NCBI RefSeq assembly: GCF_000397205.1
Contig: NC_021237.1
Coordinates: 2,605,001 to 2,669,000 of the forward strand
Direction of reading: 5' to 3'
Length of the DNA stretch: 64,000 nucleotides
DNA from: Pseudomonas protegens CHA0
GTDB lineage: Bacteria; Pseudomonadota; Gammaproteobacteria; Pseudomonadales; Pseudomonadaceae
The notes under the pieces are model-generated. The model was not told the origin of the DNA. It did no database searches and saw nothing but the letters and a program-made list of their open reading frames with translations. A program made the translations under genes and the position numbers. Positions 50,912 to 59,467 of this stretch are shown in pieces. How positions within the stretch are numbered: the first letter of the stretch is position 1; each line of letters starts with the position of its first letter.

Positions 50912-52402
50912 ATGACTAAATCCCGCAGCGACTGGGAGCAGCACTTCCAGTCCCTCAGCCTTGAAGGCCGTGCCTTTATCGACGGCCAGTACTGCGCCGC
51001 CGCCAGCGGTGCCACCTTTGAATGCCTGAGCCCGGTGGACGGGCGCTTTCTGGCCAACGTCGCCAGCACCGATCAGGTCGATGCCGATCGTGCAGTAGCC
51101 GTGGCGCGCCAGGCGTTCAACAGTGGCGTCTGGTCGGGCAAGGCCCCGGCCGAGCGCAAGCGCATTCTGCTTCGCTTCGCCGAACTGATCCTTGCGCACC
51201 AGGAAGAACTGGCGCTCCTGGAAACCCTGGACATGGGCAAGCCGATTGGCGACTCCATGGCCATCGACATTCCGGCCACGGCCAACGCCATCCGCTGGAA
51301 CGCCGAAGCCATCGACAAGCTCTACGACGAAGTGGCGGCCACGCCCCACGACCAGCTGGGCCTGGTGACCCGGGAACCGGCGGGCGTGGTGGCGGCCATC
51401 GTGCCGTGGAACTTTCCGCTGATCATGGCCAGTTGGAAGTTCGCTCCGGCCCTGGCAATGGGCAACTCGTTCATTCTCAAACCGTCGGAGAAGTCGCCGC
51501 TGACCGCGATCCGCATCGCCCAGCTGGCCCTGGACGCCGGTATCCCCCAGGGCGTGTTCAACGTCCTGCCGGGTTACGGCCACACCGTCGGCAAGGCCCT
51601 GGCCCTGCACATGGACGTGGACGTGCTGGCCTTCACCGGCTCCACCGCCGTGGGCAAGCAATTGTTGGTGTATTCCGGCGAAAGCAACATGAAGCGGGTG
51701 TGGCTGGAAGCCGGTGGCAAGAGCCCCAACGTGGTGTTTGCCGATGCCCCGGACCTGCGCGAAGCCGCAGAAGCGGCAGCTGCGGCCATTGCCTTCAACC
51801 AGGGCGAAGTCTGCACCGCCGGTTCGCGCCTGCTGGTGCAACGCTCGATCCGCGAGCAGTTCATCCCGCTGCTGGTGGAGGCCCTCAAGGGGTGGCAGCC
51901 GGGCCACGCCCTCGACCCCGAAACCCGGGTCGGCGCCGTGGTGGACCAGCGCCAACTGGACAACGTGCTGCGCTATATCGAGATCGGCAAGGAGCAGGGC
52001 GGCCAACTGCTGGCCGGCGGTGTCCGCACCCTGGAAAGCACAGGCGGCCTGTATGTCGAGCCGACTGTTTTCGATGGGGTGACCAACGCCATGACCATCG
52101 CCCGGGAAGAAATCTTCGGACCGGTGTTGTCGCTCATCAGCTTCGATACGGAAGAAGAGGCGCTGCAGATTGCCAACGACAGCATCTTCGGCCTGGCGGC
52201 CGGGGTCTGGACCAGCAACCTCAGCCGCGCCCATCGCTTCGCCCGTGGCCTGCGGGCCGGCAGCGTATGGGTCAACCAGTACGACGGCGGCGACATGACC
52301 GCGCCGTTCGGCGGCTTCAAACAGTCCGGCAACGGCCGCGACAAATCGTTGCACGCCTTCGACAAATACACCGAGCTCAAAGCGACCTGGATCAAGCTCT
52401 AA
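50912..52402 (+). CDS. puuC: Aldehyde dehydrogenase for gamma-glutamylaminobutyraldehyde (PuuC/KauB type)
   Basis: 496 residues. Catalytic Cys in FNQGEVCTAGSRLLVQ, Glu in LEAGGKSPNVVF, NAD loop FTGSTAVGKQLL, and the PWNFPLIMASWKFAPAL motif. It oxidises gamma-glutamylated aminobutyraldehyde to gamma-glutamyl-GABA. It lies 33 bp after puuA. KauB-type enzymes of Pseudomonas are broad in substrate, so other amino aldehydes may also be used. Confidence 0.92.
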   Translation: MTKSRSDWEQHFQSLSLEGRAFIDGQYCAAASGATFECLSPVDGRFLANVASTDQVDADRAVAVARQAFNSGVWSGKAPAERKRILLRFAELILAHQEELALLETLDMGKPIGDSMAIDIPATANAIRWNAEAIDKLYDEVAATPHDQLGLVTREPAGVVAAIVPWNFPLIMASWKFAPALAMGNSFILKPSEKSPLTAIRIAQLALDAGIPQGVFNVLPGYGHTVGKALALHMDVDVLAFTGSTAVGKQLLVYSGESNMKRVWLEAGGKSPNVVFADAPDLREAAEAAAAAIAFNQGEVCTAGSRLLVQRSIREQFIPLLVEALKGWQPGHALDPETRVGAVVDQRQLDNVLRYIEIGKEQGGQLLAGGVRTLESTGGLYVEPTVFDGVTNAMTIAREEIFGPVLSLISFDTEEEALQIANDSIFGLAAGVWTSNLSRAHRFARGLRAGSVWVNQYDGGDMTAPFGGFKQSGNGRDKSLHAFDKYTELKATWIKL

Positions 52403-52457
52403 CTCTTATAACAACAGCGGCGGCGGGCCTGGGCCCGTACCCGCTGGGGAATTTCTC

Positions 52458-53738
52458 ATGCAAACCTACGTGAACAGCTACTACGCGGCGACCCGCAACC
52501 AGACCACCGACTACCCGCAACTCGAAGAGAGTGTGGAGTGCGACGTCTGCGTGATCGGCGCCGGCTACACCGGCCTGTCCTCGGCCTTGTTCCTGGCGGA
52601 AGCCGGTTACAGCGTCACCGTGCTGGAAGCGGCCAAGGTCGGCTTCGGCGCCAGCGGACGCAACGGCGGGCAATTGGTCAATTCCTATAGCCGCGACGTC
52701 GACGTGATCGAAGAACGCTACGGCGAAAAAAGCGCCGAAGTGCTCGGCAGCATGATCTTCGAAGGCGCCGACATCATCCGTCAGCGCATCCAGCACTACG
52801 ACATTCAGTGCGATTACCGCCCCGGTGGCATTTTCGCCGCCCTGAACAACAAGCAGCTCAAGGGCCTGGCGGAACAGAAACGCAACTGGGAACGCCTGGG
52901 CAACCACAACCTGAAGATGCTCGACAAGGCGCAGATCGACCGCGAAGTCGGGACCAAGAACTACATCGGCGGCCTGCTGGACATGCAGGGCGGTCACATC
53001 CATCCGCTGAACCTGGCCCTGGGCGAAGCCAGCGCCATCATCGGCCTGGGCGGCAAGATCTTCGAACAGTCGGCGGCGGTGGAAATCACCTACGGCGAAC
53101 CCAACGTGGTGCGCACCGCCAAGGGCGTGGTGCGCGCCAAATACCTGCTGATCGCCGGCAACGCCTACCTGCAGCAAGACCTCGACCCCCGCGTCATCCG
53201 CAAGAGCATGCCCTGCGGTTCACAGATCGTGGTCACCGAACAGTTGCCGGAACAACTGGCCCGCAGCCTGATCAGCAACAACTACTGCGTGGAAGACTGC
53301 AACTACCTGCTGGACTACTTCCGCCTCACTGGCGACAACCGCCTGCTGTACGGCGGTGGCGTGGTCTACGGCGCCCGGGAACCGGACGACATCGAGCAAC
53401 TGATCCGGCCGAAGATCCTCAAGACCTTCCCCCAGCTCAAGGACGTGAAGATCGACTACCGCTGGACCGGCAATTTCCTGCTGACCATGTCGCGCATGCC
53501 GCAATTCGGCCGTATCGAAAAGAACGCCTACTACATGCAGGGCTACAGCGGCCACGGCGTCACCTGTTCGCACCTGGCGGGCAAGCTGATTGCCGAAATG
53601 ATCCGCGGCGACGCCGAGCGCTTCAACGCCTTCGCCTCCCTGCCACACATGCCGATGATCGGCGGCCGCACCTTCCAGGCCCCACTGACCGCCCTGGGCG
53701 CCGCGTACTACGCCTTGCGCGACCGCTTCGGCATCTGA
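52458..53738 (+). CDS. puuB: Gamma-glutamylputrescine oxidase (FAD-dependent)
   Basis: 426 residues. FAD-binding VCVIGAGYTGLSSALFLAEAG near 35-55, then GFGASGRNGGQLVNSYSRD, and a DAO-type C-terminus with QGYSGHGVTCSHLAGKLIAEM. It oxidises gamma-glutamylputrescine to the aldehyde taken by PuuC, making H2O2 and ammonia. It is 55 bp after puuC in the same operon. Confidence 0.92.
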   Translation: MQTYVNSYYAATRNQTTDYPQLEESVECDVCVIGAGYTGLSSALFLAEAGYSVTVLEAAKVGFGASGRNGGQLVNSYSRDVDVIEERYGEKSAEVLGSMIFEGADIIRQRIQHYDIQCDYRPGGIFAALNNKQLKGLAEQKRNWERLGNHNLKMLDKAQIDREVGTKNYIGGLLDMQGGHIHPLNLALGEASAIIGLGGKIFEQSAAVEITYGEPNVVRTAKGVVRAKYLLIAGNAYLQQDLDPRVIRKSMPCGSQIVVTEQLPEQLARSLISNNYCVEDCNYLLDYFRLTGDNRLLYGGGVVYGAREPDDIEQLIRPKILKTFPQLKDVKIDYRWTGNFLLTMSRMPQFGRIEKNAYYMQGYSGHGVTCSHLAGKLIAEMIRGDAERFNAFASLPHMPMIGGRTFQAPLTALGAAYYALRDRFGI

Positions 53739-53744
53739 CGCCAC

Positions 53745-53791
53745 CTCGCTCCTACAGCCCCCACTCCTGTAGGAGCGAGCTTGCTCGCGAA
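53745..53791. terminator. REP-type hairpin after puuB
   Basis: CTCGCTCCTACAG (53745-53757) pairs perfectly with CTGTAGGAGCGAG (53767-53779), and the second arm continues as GCTTGCTCGCGAA, the REP sequence. It starts six bases after the puuB stop and is a likely 3' end. The remaining gap to 54007 holds the promoter of the regulator gene. Confidence 0.75.
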
Positions 53792-54007
53792 GCTCCGGCC
53801 CTTGACCCGCCCCGGAAAAAGCCTCGCAAAGCCCCGGAAAACCGACACTCCATCACCCAGCCTTCACGCCCATCGCCAGTCTTTACAGCTTGCCTGTCAA
53901 ACATGTTTAAATAGCCGCCTTTTCAGGCTCCAGGGGCAGCCAAATCGCGAAGTTCGCGACCCAACCGCCGCAAAAATACCCTTAAGTTTCTCTCACATAA
54001 GGCTGTT

Positions 54008-54556
54008 ATGGACACGGGCACCCGACTCAAACTCGTTCGCGAAAGCTACAAACTCTCCCAGCGCGAGCTGGCCCGGCGTAGCGGCGTCACCAATGCCACC
54101 ATTTCCCTGATCGAACAGAACCGCGTCAGCCCCTCCGTCAGCTCCCTGAAAAAGCTGCTGGAAGGCATCCCCATGTCCCTGGCCGACTTCTTCACCTTCG
54201 ACCAGCCACCCCGGGAGCACCAATACGTGTTCCGCGCCAACGAACAGCCGGACCTGGGCCGCGACGGCCTGCGCCTGTTGATGATCGGCGCCCCGGTGGC
54301 CAACCGGCAGATGCGCTTTCTGCGCGAGCAGTACGCCCCCGGCGCCAGCTCCGGCGAAGAAGCCATCGTGCACAGCGAAGGCGAAGAGTGCGGCCTGGTA
54401 ACCCGCGGCACCGTGGAATTGACCGTGGACGGGCAAGTCAGCGTGCTCAACCCGGGGGATGGCTATTACTTCCCCACCACCTTGCCCCACAGCTTTCGCA
54501 ACATTGGCCAGGATGAGGCGGAAATCATCAGCGCCAACACCCCGGCGAACTTCTAA
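54008..54556 (+). CDS. puuR: XRE-cupin regulator of polyamine catabolism (PuuR type)
   Basis: 182 residues. An N-terminal XRE HTH (LVRESYKLSQRELARRSGVTNATISLIEQNRVSPS) is followed by a cupin domain (YAPGASSGEEAIVHSEGEECGLVTRG, then PGDGYYFPTTLPHSFRN). This matches PuuR, the putrescine-responsive repressor. It follows the catabolic genes with 269 bp between, so it has its own promoter. Symbol assigned by context. Confidence 0.88.
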   Translation: MDTGTRLKLVRESYKLSQRELARRSGVTNATISLIEQNRVSPSVSSLKKLLEGIPMSLADFFTFDQPPREHQYVFRANEQPDLGRDGLRLLMIGAPVANRQMRFLREQYAPGASSGEEAIVHSEGEECGLVTRGTVELTVDGQVSVLNPGDGYYFPTTLPHSFRNIGQDEAEIISANTPANF

Positions 54557-54716
54557 GTGGCTGGGTGACTGATCCGGCTCGACCTGTTGCAACCCTATCC
54601 AGCCTGCGCCTTGTGTCGCGGGCTTTGTTTTTTAGACCGGCCCACGCCCCGGAGACTGCCGTAACCACGCTTGCGGACAGGGTCTGGAGCGGGCGTCGGG
54701 CAAACAAGGACGACAA

Positions 54717-55652
54717 ATGATCAAGGACAGACGACAAGCATTCCTCAGCGCCGCACGCCTGGAGAACTTCTTCAGCAACTACCAGCACAGCGTGGAATTC
54801 TTTGCCGAACACACCTTTGAGTCCGACTCCGAAGCACAGGAAAAGTCCCTCAGGGCCCGGCATTTCCAGAAGTGGATCTTCAAGGAAATCCTCATCCGCT
54901 ACACCGCCGGCCACAGCATCGACCTGCTGATTCCCCTGCTGGAAACCCTGGTGGACAGTTACGAACACCTGCAAAAACAACTGGCCGAATACAACCAGAT
55001 TCCGAACATCACCCCCTTGGCGATCGACGATTGGCTCGACCAGTACCAAGAGTGCGTCCAGGTGTTCAGCCTGTGCATCCTGCTGCACCGCAGCGACCTG
55101 CTCCAACGCTTCGTGGCCCTGATCGACCCGGCGGGCTACGCCGGGGACGACACCCTCTACGAGGACCTGCTGTGCAAACTGCTGCCCGATCGATATGACG
55201 TGGACCGTTGGTACCACGATGTCTACACACCGCTGATACAGGCCATCTACGCCGACGACCCGGCCGAAGCCAGCGACCTTCTGCAGCAGTACTGTGACGA
55301 CTGGTACCCCGAGTTCGAACAGGCACCCTGGCACGACAGCCACCTGCAAGGGGACGAAGGCAGCTATTGCGGGTATTGGGCGTTCGAGGCAGCCGCCATC
55401 GCCTTTCTGTATGGCATTGATGACAGCGGGGTCGAGCACAGGGTCTATCCCAAGGATCTGGTGGCCTATGCGAGGAACCTTCGGCCGAGCCACCCGAAAC
55501 GTATAGCGCCGGTGGCTGCAGGGCAGTCCTGCAGCAAGGCCGGATATTGGTTTACCCCGGCGCAGCCGGAGTCGCGGCGCTGCTTTGCGCAGGGGGAAGT
55601 GATGCCGGAGTTTGAGGGGGGAGCGGTTTGGTATTGGGTGGCGCAGGGGTAG
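54717..55652 (+). CDS. Orphan PoNi-type immunity protein (DUF1910/DUF1911)
   Basis: 311 residues. The N-terminal half (RRQAFLSAARLENFFSNYQHS) fits DUF1910, and the C-terminal half with EGSYCGYWAFEAAAIAFLYGIDD fits DUF1911, the two-domain immunity family that neutralises PoNe DNase toxins. A further tail (GYWFTPAQPESRRCFAQGEV, ending VWYWVAQG) is like the tails of Pseudomonas type VI immunity proteins. No PoNe toxin is beside it, so it is an orphan immunity gene, perhaps guarding against neighbours' effectors. The start has an AAGGA-like site. Confidence 0.75.
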   Translation: MIKDRRQAFLSAARLENFFSNYQHSVEFFAEHTFESDSEAQEKSLRARHFQKWIFKEILIRYTAGHSIDLLIPLLETLVDSYEHLQKQLAEYNQIPNITPLAIDDWLDQYQECVQVFSLCILLHRSDLLQRFVALIDPAGYAGDDTLYEDLLCKLLPDRYDVDRWYHDVYTPLIQAIYADDPAEASDLLQQYCDDWYPEFEQAPWHDSHLQGDEGSYCGYWAFEAAAIAFLYGIDDSGVEHRVYPKDLVAYARNLRPSHPKRIAPVAAGQSCSKAGYWFTPAQPESRRCFAQGEVMPEFEGGAVWYWVAQG

Positions 55653-55801
55653 GGGTGGGCTGCCATTCGTTGTAGCGTTTTCCAACCCTTGTTTCTGGTC
55701 GAATGCAGAAGGGGCTGCTATCGACTCAACGGCATCGTCCTTGAGTGCCAGTTTTCGGTCAGCATTGGACTGCCCCTCGTCCGACGTACATGAGGTGCTT
55801 G

Positions 55802-56326
55802 ATGGATAGCCGCTATTGCTTTTCTCATACCAGGGCAGCCCAAGACTTGCACAGGGCGCGTTTGCTGGTGGGTAAGCGGCTGAACGCGCTGATGCATGAC
55901 CAGTACTATTTCAACGGGGAAAGGAGTCTGGGAGATGTCGGCTCTATTGAATGGCATTTCGGCGGGCAAGAGGTGATATCCATGTACCTCTTGAGTGATG
56001 GTGAGAGTGTTGGGGCTGACATATACCCCATCAACACGCCCGTTTCCTTCGAGATAGAGCCTGACGTGACCTGCGCCTGGAAGAGGGAAAACCTCCTTGC
56101 AGCGTTATCAGCGTCCCACCTCGAAGGCGAGAAAGTTCTCGAGGTCAAGGGCATTCTCGATGCCCTCAATGGCCAGGCATCTCGGCTAGTCGGATTTAGG
56201 ATCGAGTTTGAGTCCGGGGACTTCCTGATTTTTCTTAACCAGGGCGACGATGCCGCCATGCTGGTCAATACGCTCCCGCCAGCATGCGTCGAAATTGAAA
56301 CCAGCTTCGTGACCTTCATTCAATGA
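55802..56326 (+). CDS. Small uncharacterised protein upstream of the GIY-YIG gene
   Basis: 174 residues from the ATG at 55802 with GAGGTG upstream. Cytosolic, acidic, with alternating beta-like stretches (VISMYLLSDGESVGADIYPI; LVGFRIEFESGDFLIFLNQG). No known motif; size and composition resemble immunity proteins. It lies between the orphan immunity gene and the GIY-YIG/coiled-coil pair on the same strand, and could belong to either. Confidence 0.6.
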   Translation: MDSRYCFSHTRAAQDLHRARLLVGKRLNALMHDQYYFNGERSLGDVGSIEWHFGGQEVISMYLLSDGESVGADIYPINTPVSFEIEPDVTCAWKRENLLAALSASHLEGEKVLEVKGILDALNGQASRLVGFRIEFESGDFLIFLNQGDDAAMLVNTLPPACVEIETSFVTFIQ

Positions 56327-56418
56327 AAGCTATGGGGTGAAAAGCTTTCTTGTGGTGGGCTGTTTTCGGCCAGAGGGAGACTTTGCGTGCGTCCGTGTTC
56401 AGCAAAGGTATTGGCGGT

Positions 56419-58023
56419 ATGAGCCTCGTTGACAGCACCCTGAACACAACCTTTTCAAACGCGTCGTTTTCAGGTGGAACCATTAGTGTCACTTTGATAG
56501 CTTCCATGCCCGTAGTTCGCCCCTCAAACAGGCAAGTTTTTCGAGAAGGAATAATGGGCCCACAATACGAACAAAAGACGCTATCGCCATTGGCGAACCT
56601 TATCGTTGATCGCGCGATTGAGAACACCAATCGAAAGCTGATCGCCGGTTTTCGCAACAAGAAGAACTCCCGTCCGAACGCCAAGACAGTAGACCCTTTG
56701 CAGGTCGGTAAGGACACCCTTGCCGCCACGTCGGCGAAAAGTGCGATGGATGTTGCCAATCGGGGGGTAGCGTGGAAGGAGATTCTGCTCAAAAGCTTGT
56801 CAGCGGGAATCGGTTCACTTGCTACCTTGCAGTTCGATGGAGAGTTTGACCTCAGCGCTGCCGACACCTCCAACACCAGCCAACTGCCCGAGAAGCCAGG
56901 TGTTTATGTGGTGTATGACACAAGCGGCAAGCTGGTCTATATCGGTGATAGCACTAACATGCGACAGCGTTGGCAGGACGGACACCTGAACGACCATCGC
57001 AATGGCAACAAAAAAGGAGAATCGTACAAGCTTTCCGAGCAACTGGAAGCGGGATGCAAGGTGAAATTCGTGACCATGGACTCGGCCGAAACAGCTGCTG
57101 CCTTGGAAGCACACCTCATCAAGACCGAAAACCCGCCCATCAACAAGCGCCAGGAGCTGCATCAGGAACAAGGCACTCGCAGCAACATCGAAGCCAAAAA
57201 GCTCAAAGATACTTTGGGTAATGCCACTGACGTTGCTCTGGGTGCTGGCAAAGAAGCGCTGAAAAATTCAGGCTGGCAGTTGCTGGAACAACTGACTTCA
57301 GCCGCGATATTGGCCGTTAAAGACGAACTGGTCGACGTGTTCATGGGGGGCGCTGCTCGCCTGAAACAGCGCGTGGAGCGCTTCCTCAAAAAGATCTGGG
57401 CGGTGATTGAAAAAATCATCGAGGCGCCTCTGAAACTACTCAATGGCATCGTCGAATTCATCGTCAATGCCTTGTCCAAGGCGGTCCGCCAAGTCTACAA
57501 CCTCGCTCGCAACCTTTTCGACCTCGCTCACGGCGCCTGGCAATTGTACAAAGGCGCGCAATCGATGAGCCGGGAAGAGTTGATCCAGAAGGTCGTCGAG
57601 ACAGTAGTAGTCAGTGGCACGCTGGTGCTCTGGGACGGCCTAGAACCAGTGATCGAGTCGCAATTAATTCCGCTTACCGGGGTGGCAGCCCCCTATATAT
57701 CCTGCGTGTTGTCGGCCATCGGTTTCGGGCTGTGCAGTTATCACTTGCAGAACCTCGTGCCCCCTATCGTTGCCTACTTGGTGGATTTCAAGACAGGGTG
57801 GGGCGATTCGCTGGAAGCCAAACGAGAGGCAGCGTTGCAGCTTATTACGGTGCAGGAAAACGAATGGCTGATGGCCGAAGGGCTGATCGAATATACGCGT
57901 TCAGTAGAAGCGCTGGCCACGGACGCAATAGACCACCGCAAACGGCTGGCTCGACACACCAGTGTGCGTGCAATCGATTTTTCGGCACTTTTGCCGACCA
58001 AACGTATTTCGCAGGAGTCCTGA
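56419..58023 (+). CDS. GIY-YIG nuclease domain fused to a membrane-associated C-terminal region
   Basis: 534 residues from the ATG at 56419; an upstream extension to 56350 exists, so the start is uncertain. A GIY-YIG domain is clear: GVY at 161-163, YIG at 174-176 (GVYVVYDTSGKLVYIGDST), the Arg after it, and Glu230 in TAAALEAHLIKTENPPINKR. Residues about 280-410 are amphipathic helices (KKIWAVIEKIIEAPLKLLNG; NLFDLAHGAWQLYKGAQ), and the end has hydrophobic segments (GVAAPYISCVLSAIGFGL). A nuclease tethered to the membrane next to a coiled-coil membrane protein looks like a defence or toxin pair. Not recognised as a known system. GC is lower than in the core genes. Confidence 0.7.
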   Translation: MSLVDSTLNTTFSNASFSGGTISVTLIASMPVVRPSNRQVFREGIMGPQYEQKTLSPLANLIVDRAIENTNRKLIAGFRNKKNSRPNAKTVDPLQVGKDTLAATSAKSAMDVANRGVAWKEILLKSLSAGIGSLATLQFDGEFDLSAADTSNTSQLPEKPGVYVVYDTSGKLVYIGDSTNMRQRWQDGHLNDHRNGNKKGESYKLSEQLEAGCKVKFVTMDSAETAAALEAHLIKTENPPINKRQELHQEQGTRSNIEAKKLKDTLGNATDVALGAGKEALKNSGWQLLEQLTSAAILAVKDELVDVFMGGAARLKQRVERFLKKIWAVIEKIIEAPLKLLNGIVEFIVNALSKAVRQVYNLARNLFDLAHGAWQLYKGAQSMSREELIQKVVETVVVSGTLVLWDGLEPVIESQLIPLTGVAAPYISCVLSAIGFGLCSYHLQNLVPPIVAYLVDFKTGWGDSLEAKREAALQLITVQENEWLMAEGLIEYTRSVEALATDAIDHRKRLARHTSVRAIDFSALLPTKRISQES

Positions 58024-58024
58024 C

Positions 58025-58999
58025 GTGTTCAATTTTCTGGGTGGCAGAGTCGTACTTACCGTGTCGCCGGCCGATGAAGTAGCCCTTCAACCGGCACAGC
58101 AGTTGCTTCCGACGCCGCGCTCCGAAGAGAACCAGCTGAAAGACTTCCATGAAGGCCTGCAAAAGCTCAACGTTGCAATACAGCGTGGCTCGAAAATCAG
58201 AGCGCAATTGAACGACTTTCAGAACCAAGGCAGTTGGGACTCTTTCTGGGGTAGCTTGTCGGGCAGGAATGACAAAGACCTGGCCAAATTACTGACCGAA
58301 TTTGGGGCGAGCCTTGAGGTGACGCAGAGCGTGGTGCAACTGGTCACTCAGGTGCATACCGTGAACAACAATGTACTGCGCGGTTTCAATGATGCCCTTG
58401 TGCGTGAGATCGAACGCCTGCAAGCGGATACACAGACCCTGGAAGGAAACCAAAACGGGGCGTTGGTGGTGCTCTATGAGTTCAAGCATCAGATCGACGA
58501 ACTGTTAGCGCTGGCAGACGGGTATGAGTACTGCAGGCATGCATTGAACCAATTGGCCATCGCGCAGAACAACCATGAGACGGAGTTGCAGGCATTGAGT
58601 CTGGCCTGCTTGAACGGCACCCGGATGCAGGAACAACTCAACGCAGCGTCCTCGCATCAGTTAGCCCAGCAGGGGGAGGTTCAGCGGGCCCAGCAGAAGC
58701 AGGTCGAGCGAGTGACCAAGCTGCTCGGCAGTGAAATCCAGGCGAGGGAACGCCTGTCGACCTCTACGACGGCGTCATTTAAAGAGGTGAGCGACGCCAG
58801 CGAGACGCTAGCCCAGCGTCTGGAACGTGTCGAGTCGAAGATGGGCGAACTACTGGAAAACCAGCAACAAACTCAGGCTCGAATCGAGCAGCTAGAGGCG
58901 CAGTTGTTGACCAAACCGGGCTGGCTCCGGCAGCAGGCTGTGGCCCTTGTCGCGGTGGTGTTTTCAGGCGCAGCGCTCGCATCGATGCTTGCCTTTTGA
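58025..58999 (+). CDS. Coiled-coil protein with C-terminal TM anchor, partner of the GIY-YIG protein
   Basis: 324 residues from a GTG at 58025 with AGGAG seven bases upstream; it starts two bases after the partner's stop codon, so the two are translationally coupled. Residues about 30-290 are Gln/Glu/Leu-rich coiled coil (QQGEVQRAQQKQVERVTKLL; EQQQTQ-type heptads near the end), and the last 25 residues form one TM helix (AVALVAVVFSGAALASMLAF). It could place or hold the nuclease at the membrane, or be its inhibitor. Unknown family. Confidence 0.7.
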   Translation: MFNFLGGRVVLTVSPADEVALQPAQQLLPTPRSEENQLKDFHEGLQKLNVAIQRGSKIRAQLNDFQNQGSWDSFWGSLSGRNDKDLAKLLTEFGASLEVTQSVVQLVTQVHTVNNNVLRGFNDALVREIERLQADTQTLEGNQNGALVVLYEFKHQIDELLALADGYEYCRHALNQLAIAQNNHETELQALSLACLNGTRMQEQLNAASSHQLAQQGEVQRAQQKQVERVTKLLGSEIQARERLSTSTTASFKEVSDASETLAQRLERVESKMGELLENQQQTQARIEQLEAQLLTKPGWLRQQAVALVAVVFSGAALASMLAF

Positions 59000-59185
59000 G
59001 GCAAGCGCGTAAGGAATATCGATCTCGACGACTCTTACTGTCTGAATCGTTCCTGGTCTCGCTGATACCTCCAAGCCGCCGTTTTTTGGCGGTTAGTGGG
59101 GTCTGCATTGGGTCGATAGTTGCCGTTCGAGAATGGCAGCCCTCGGCCAGAAGCGGTCATAAACTAAAAGCGGCACACGATGCGC

Positions 59186-59377
59186 GCGCCGCAATGCCGA
59201 ATCCACGGCGCCGAACGAACGGCAGGCCTCGATATGGCTATAGCCTTGATCCGTACTAGGGCCGAGGCCTCTCGCTTGAGCTCGGCAGAAAACGTAAGTC
59301 GTTGCTTGCTCATCGGACACCTCTCTAAGGGCGAGGATATTCGTCTAAGTTGATGTCTGGGATCAAGACCCACTACA
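59186..59377 (-). mobile_element. IS3-family remnant (left end and broken orfA)
   Basis: On the minus strand the remnant starts with TGTAGTGGGTCTTGATCCC (from 59377), looking like an IS terminal inverted repeat, then ATG at 59313 opening MSKQRLTFSAELKREASALV. One base is lost near 59252, and the orfA product resumes in the next frame as DQGYSHIEACRSFGAVDSAL. Nothing of orfB or the other end is seen. The rest of the 59000-59467 gap holds a small GC hairpin (59076-59092) and no gene. Confidence 0.7.
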
Positions 59378-59467
59378 GTGTGACCGGAGTCAAATATACG
59401 CGACACTCCGGCCGCCGTATGGCATAGCGAATAGGTAAACGCGCACTCGGGCGTCTAGCAATGTGTG

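Noticed and set aside
49421..52354. 977-codon open frame on the minus strand
   Set aside because: It is antisense to puuA and the aldehyde dehydrogenase, both with full family motifs. Long antisense frames are normal in high-GC Pseudomonas DNA.
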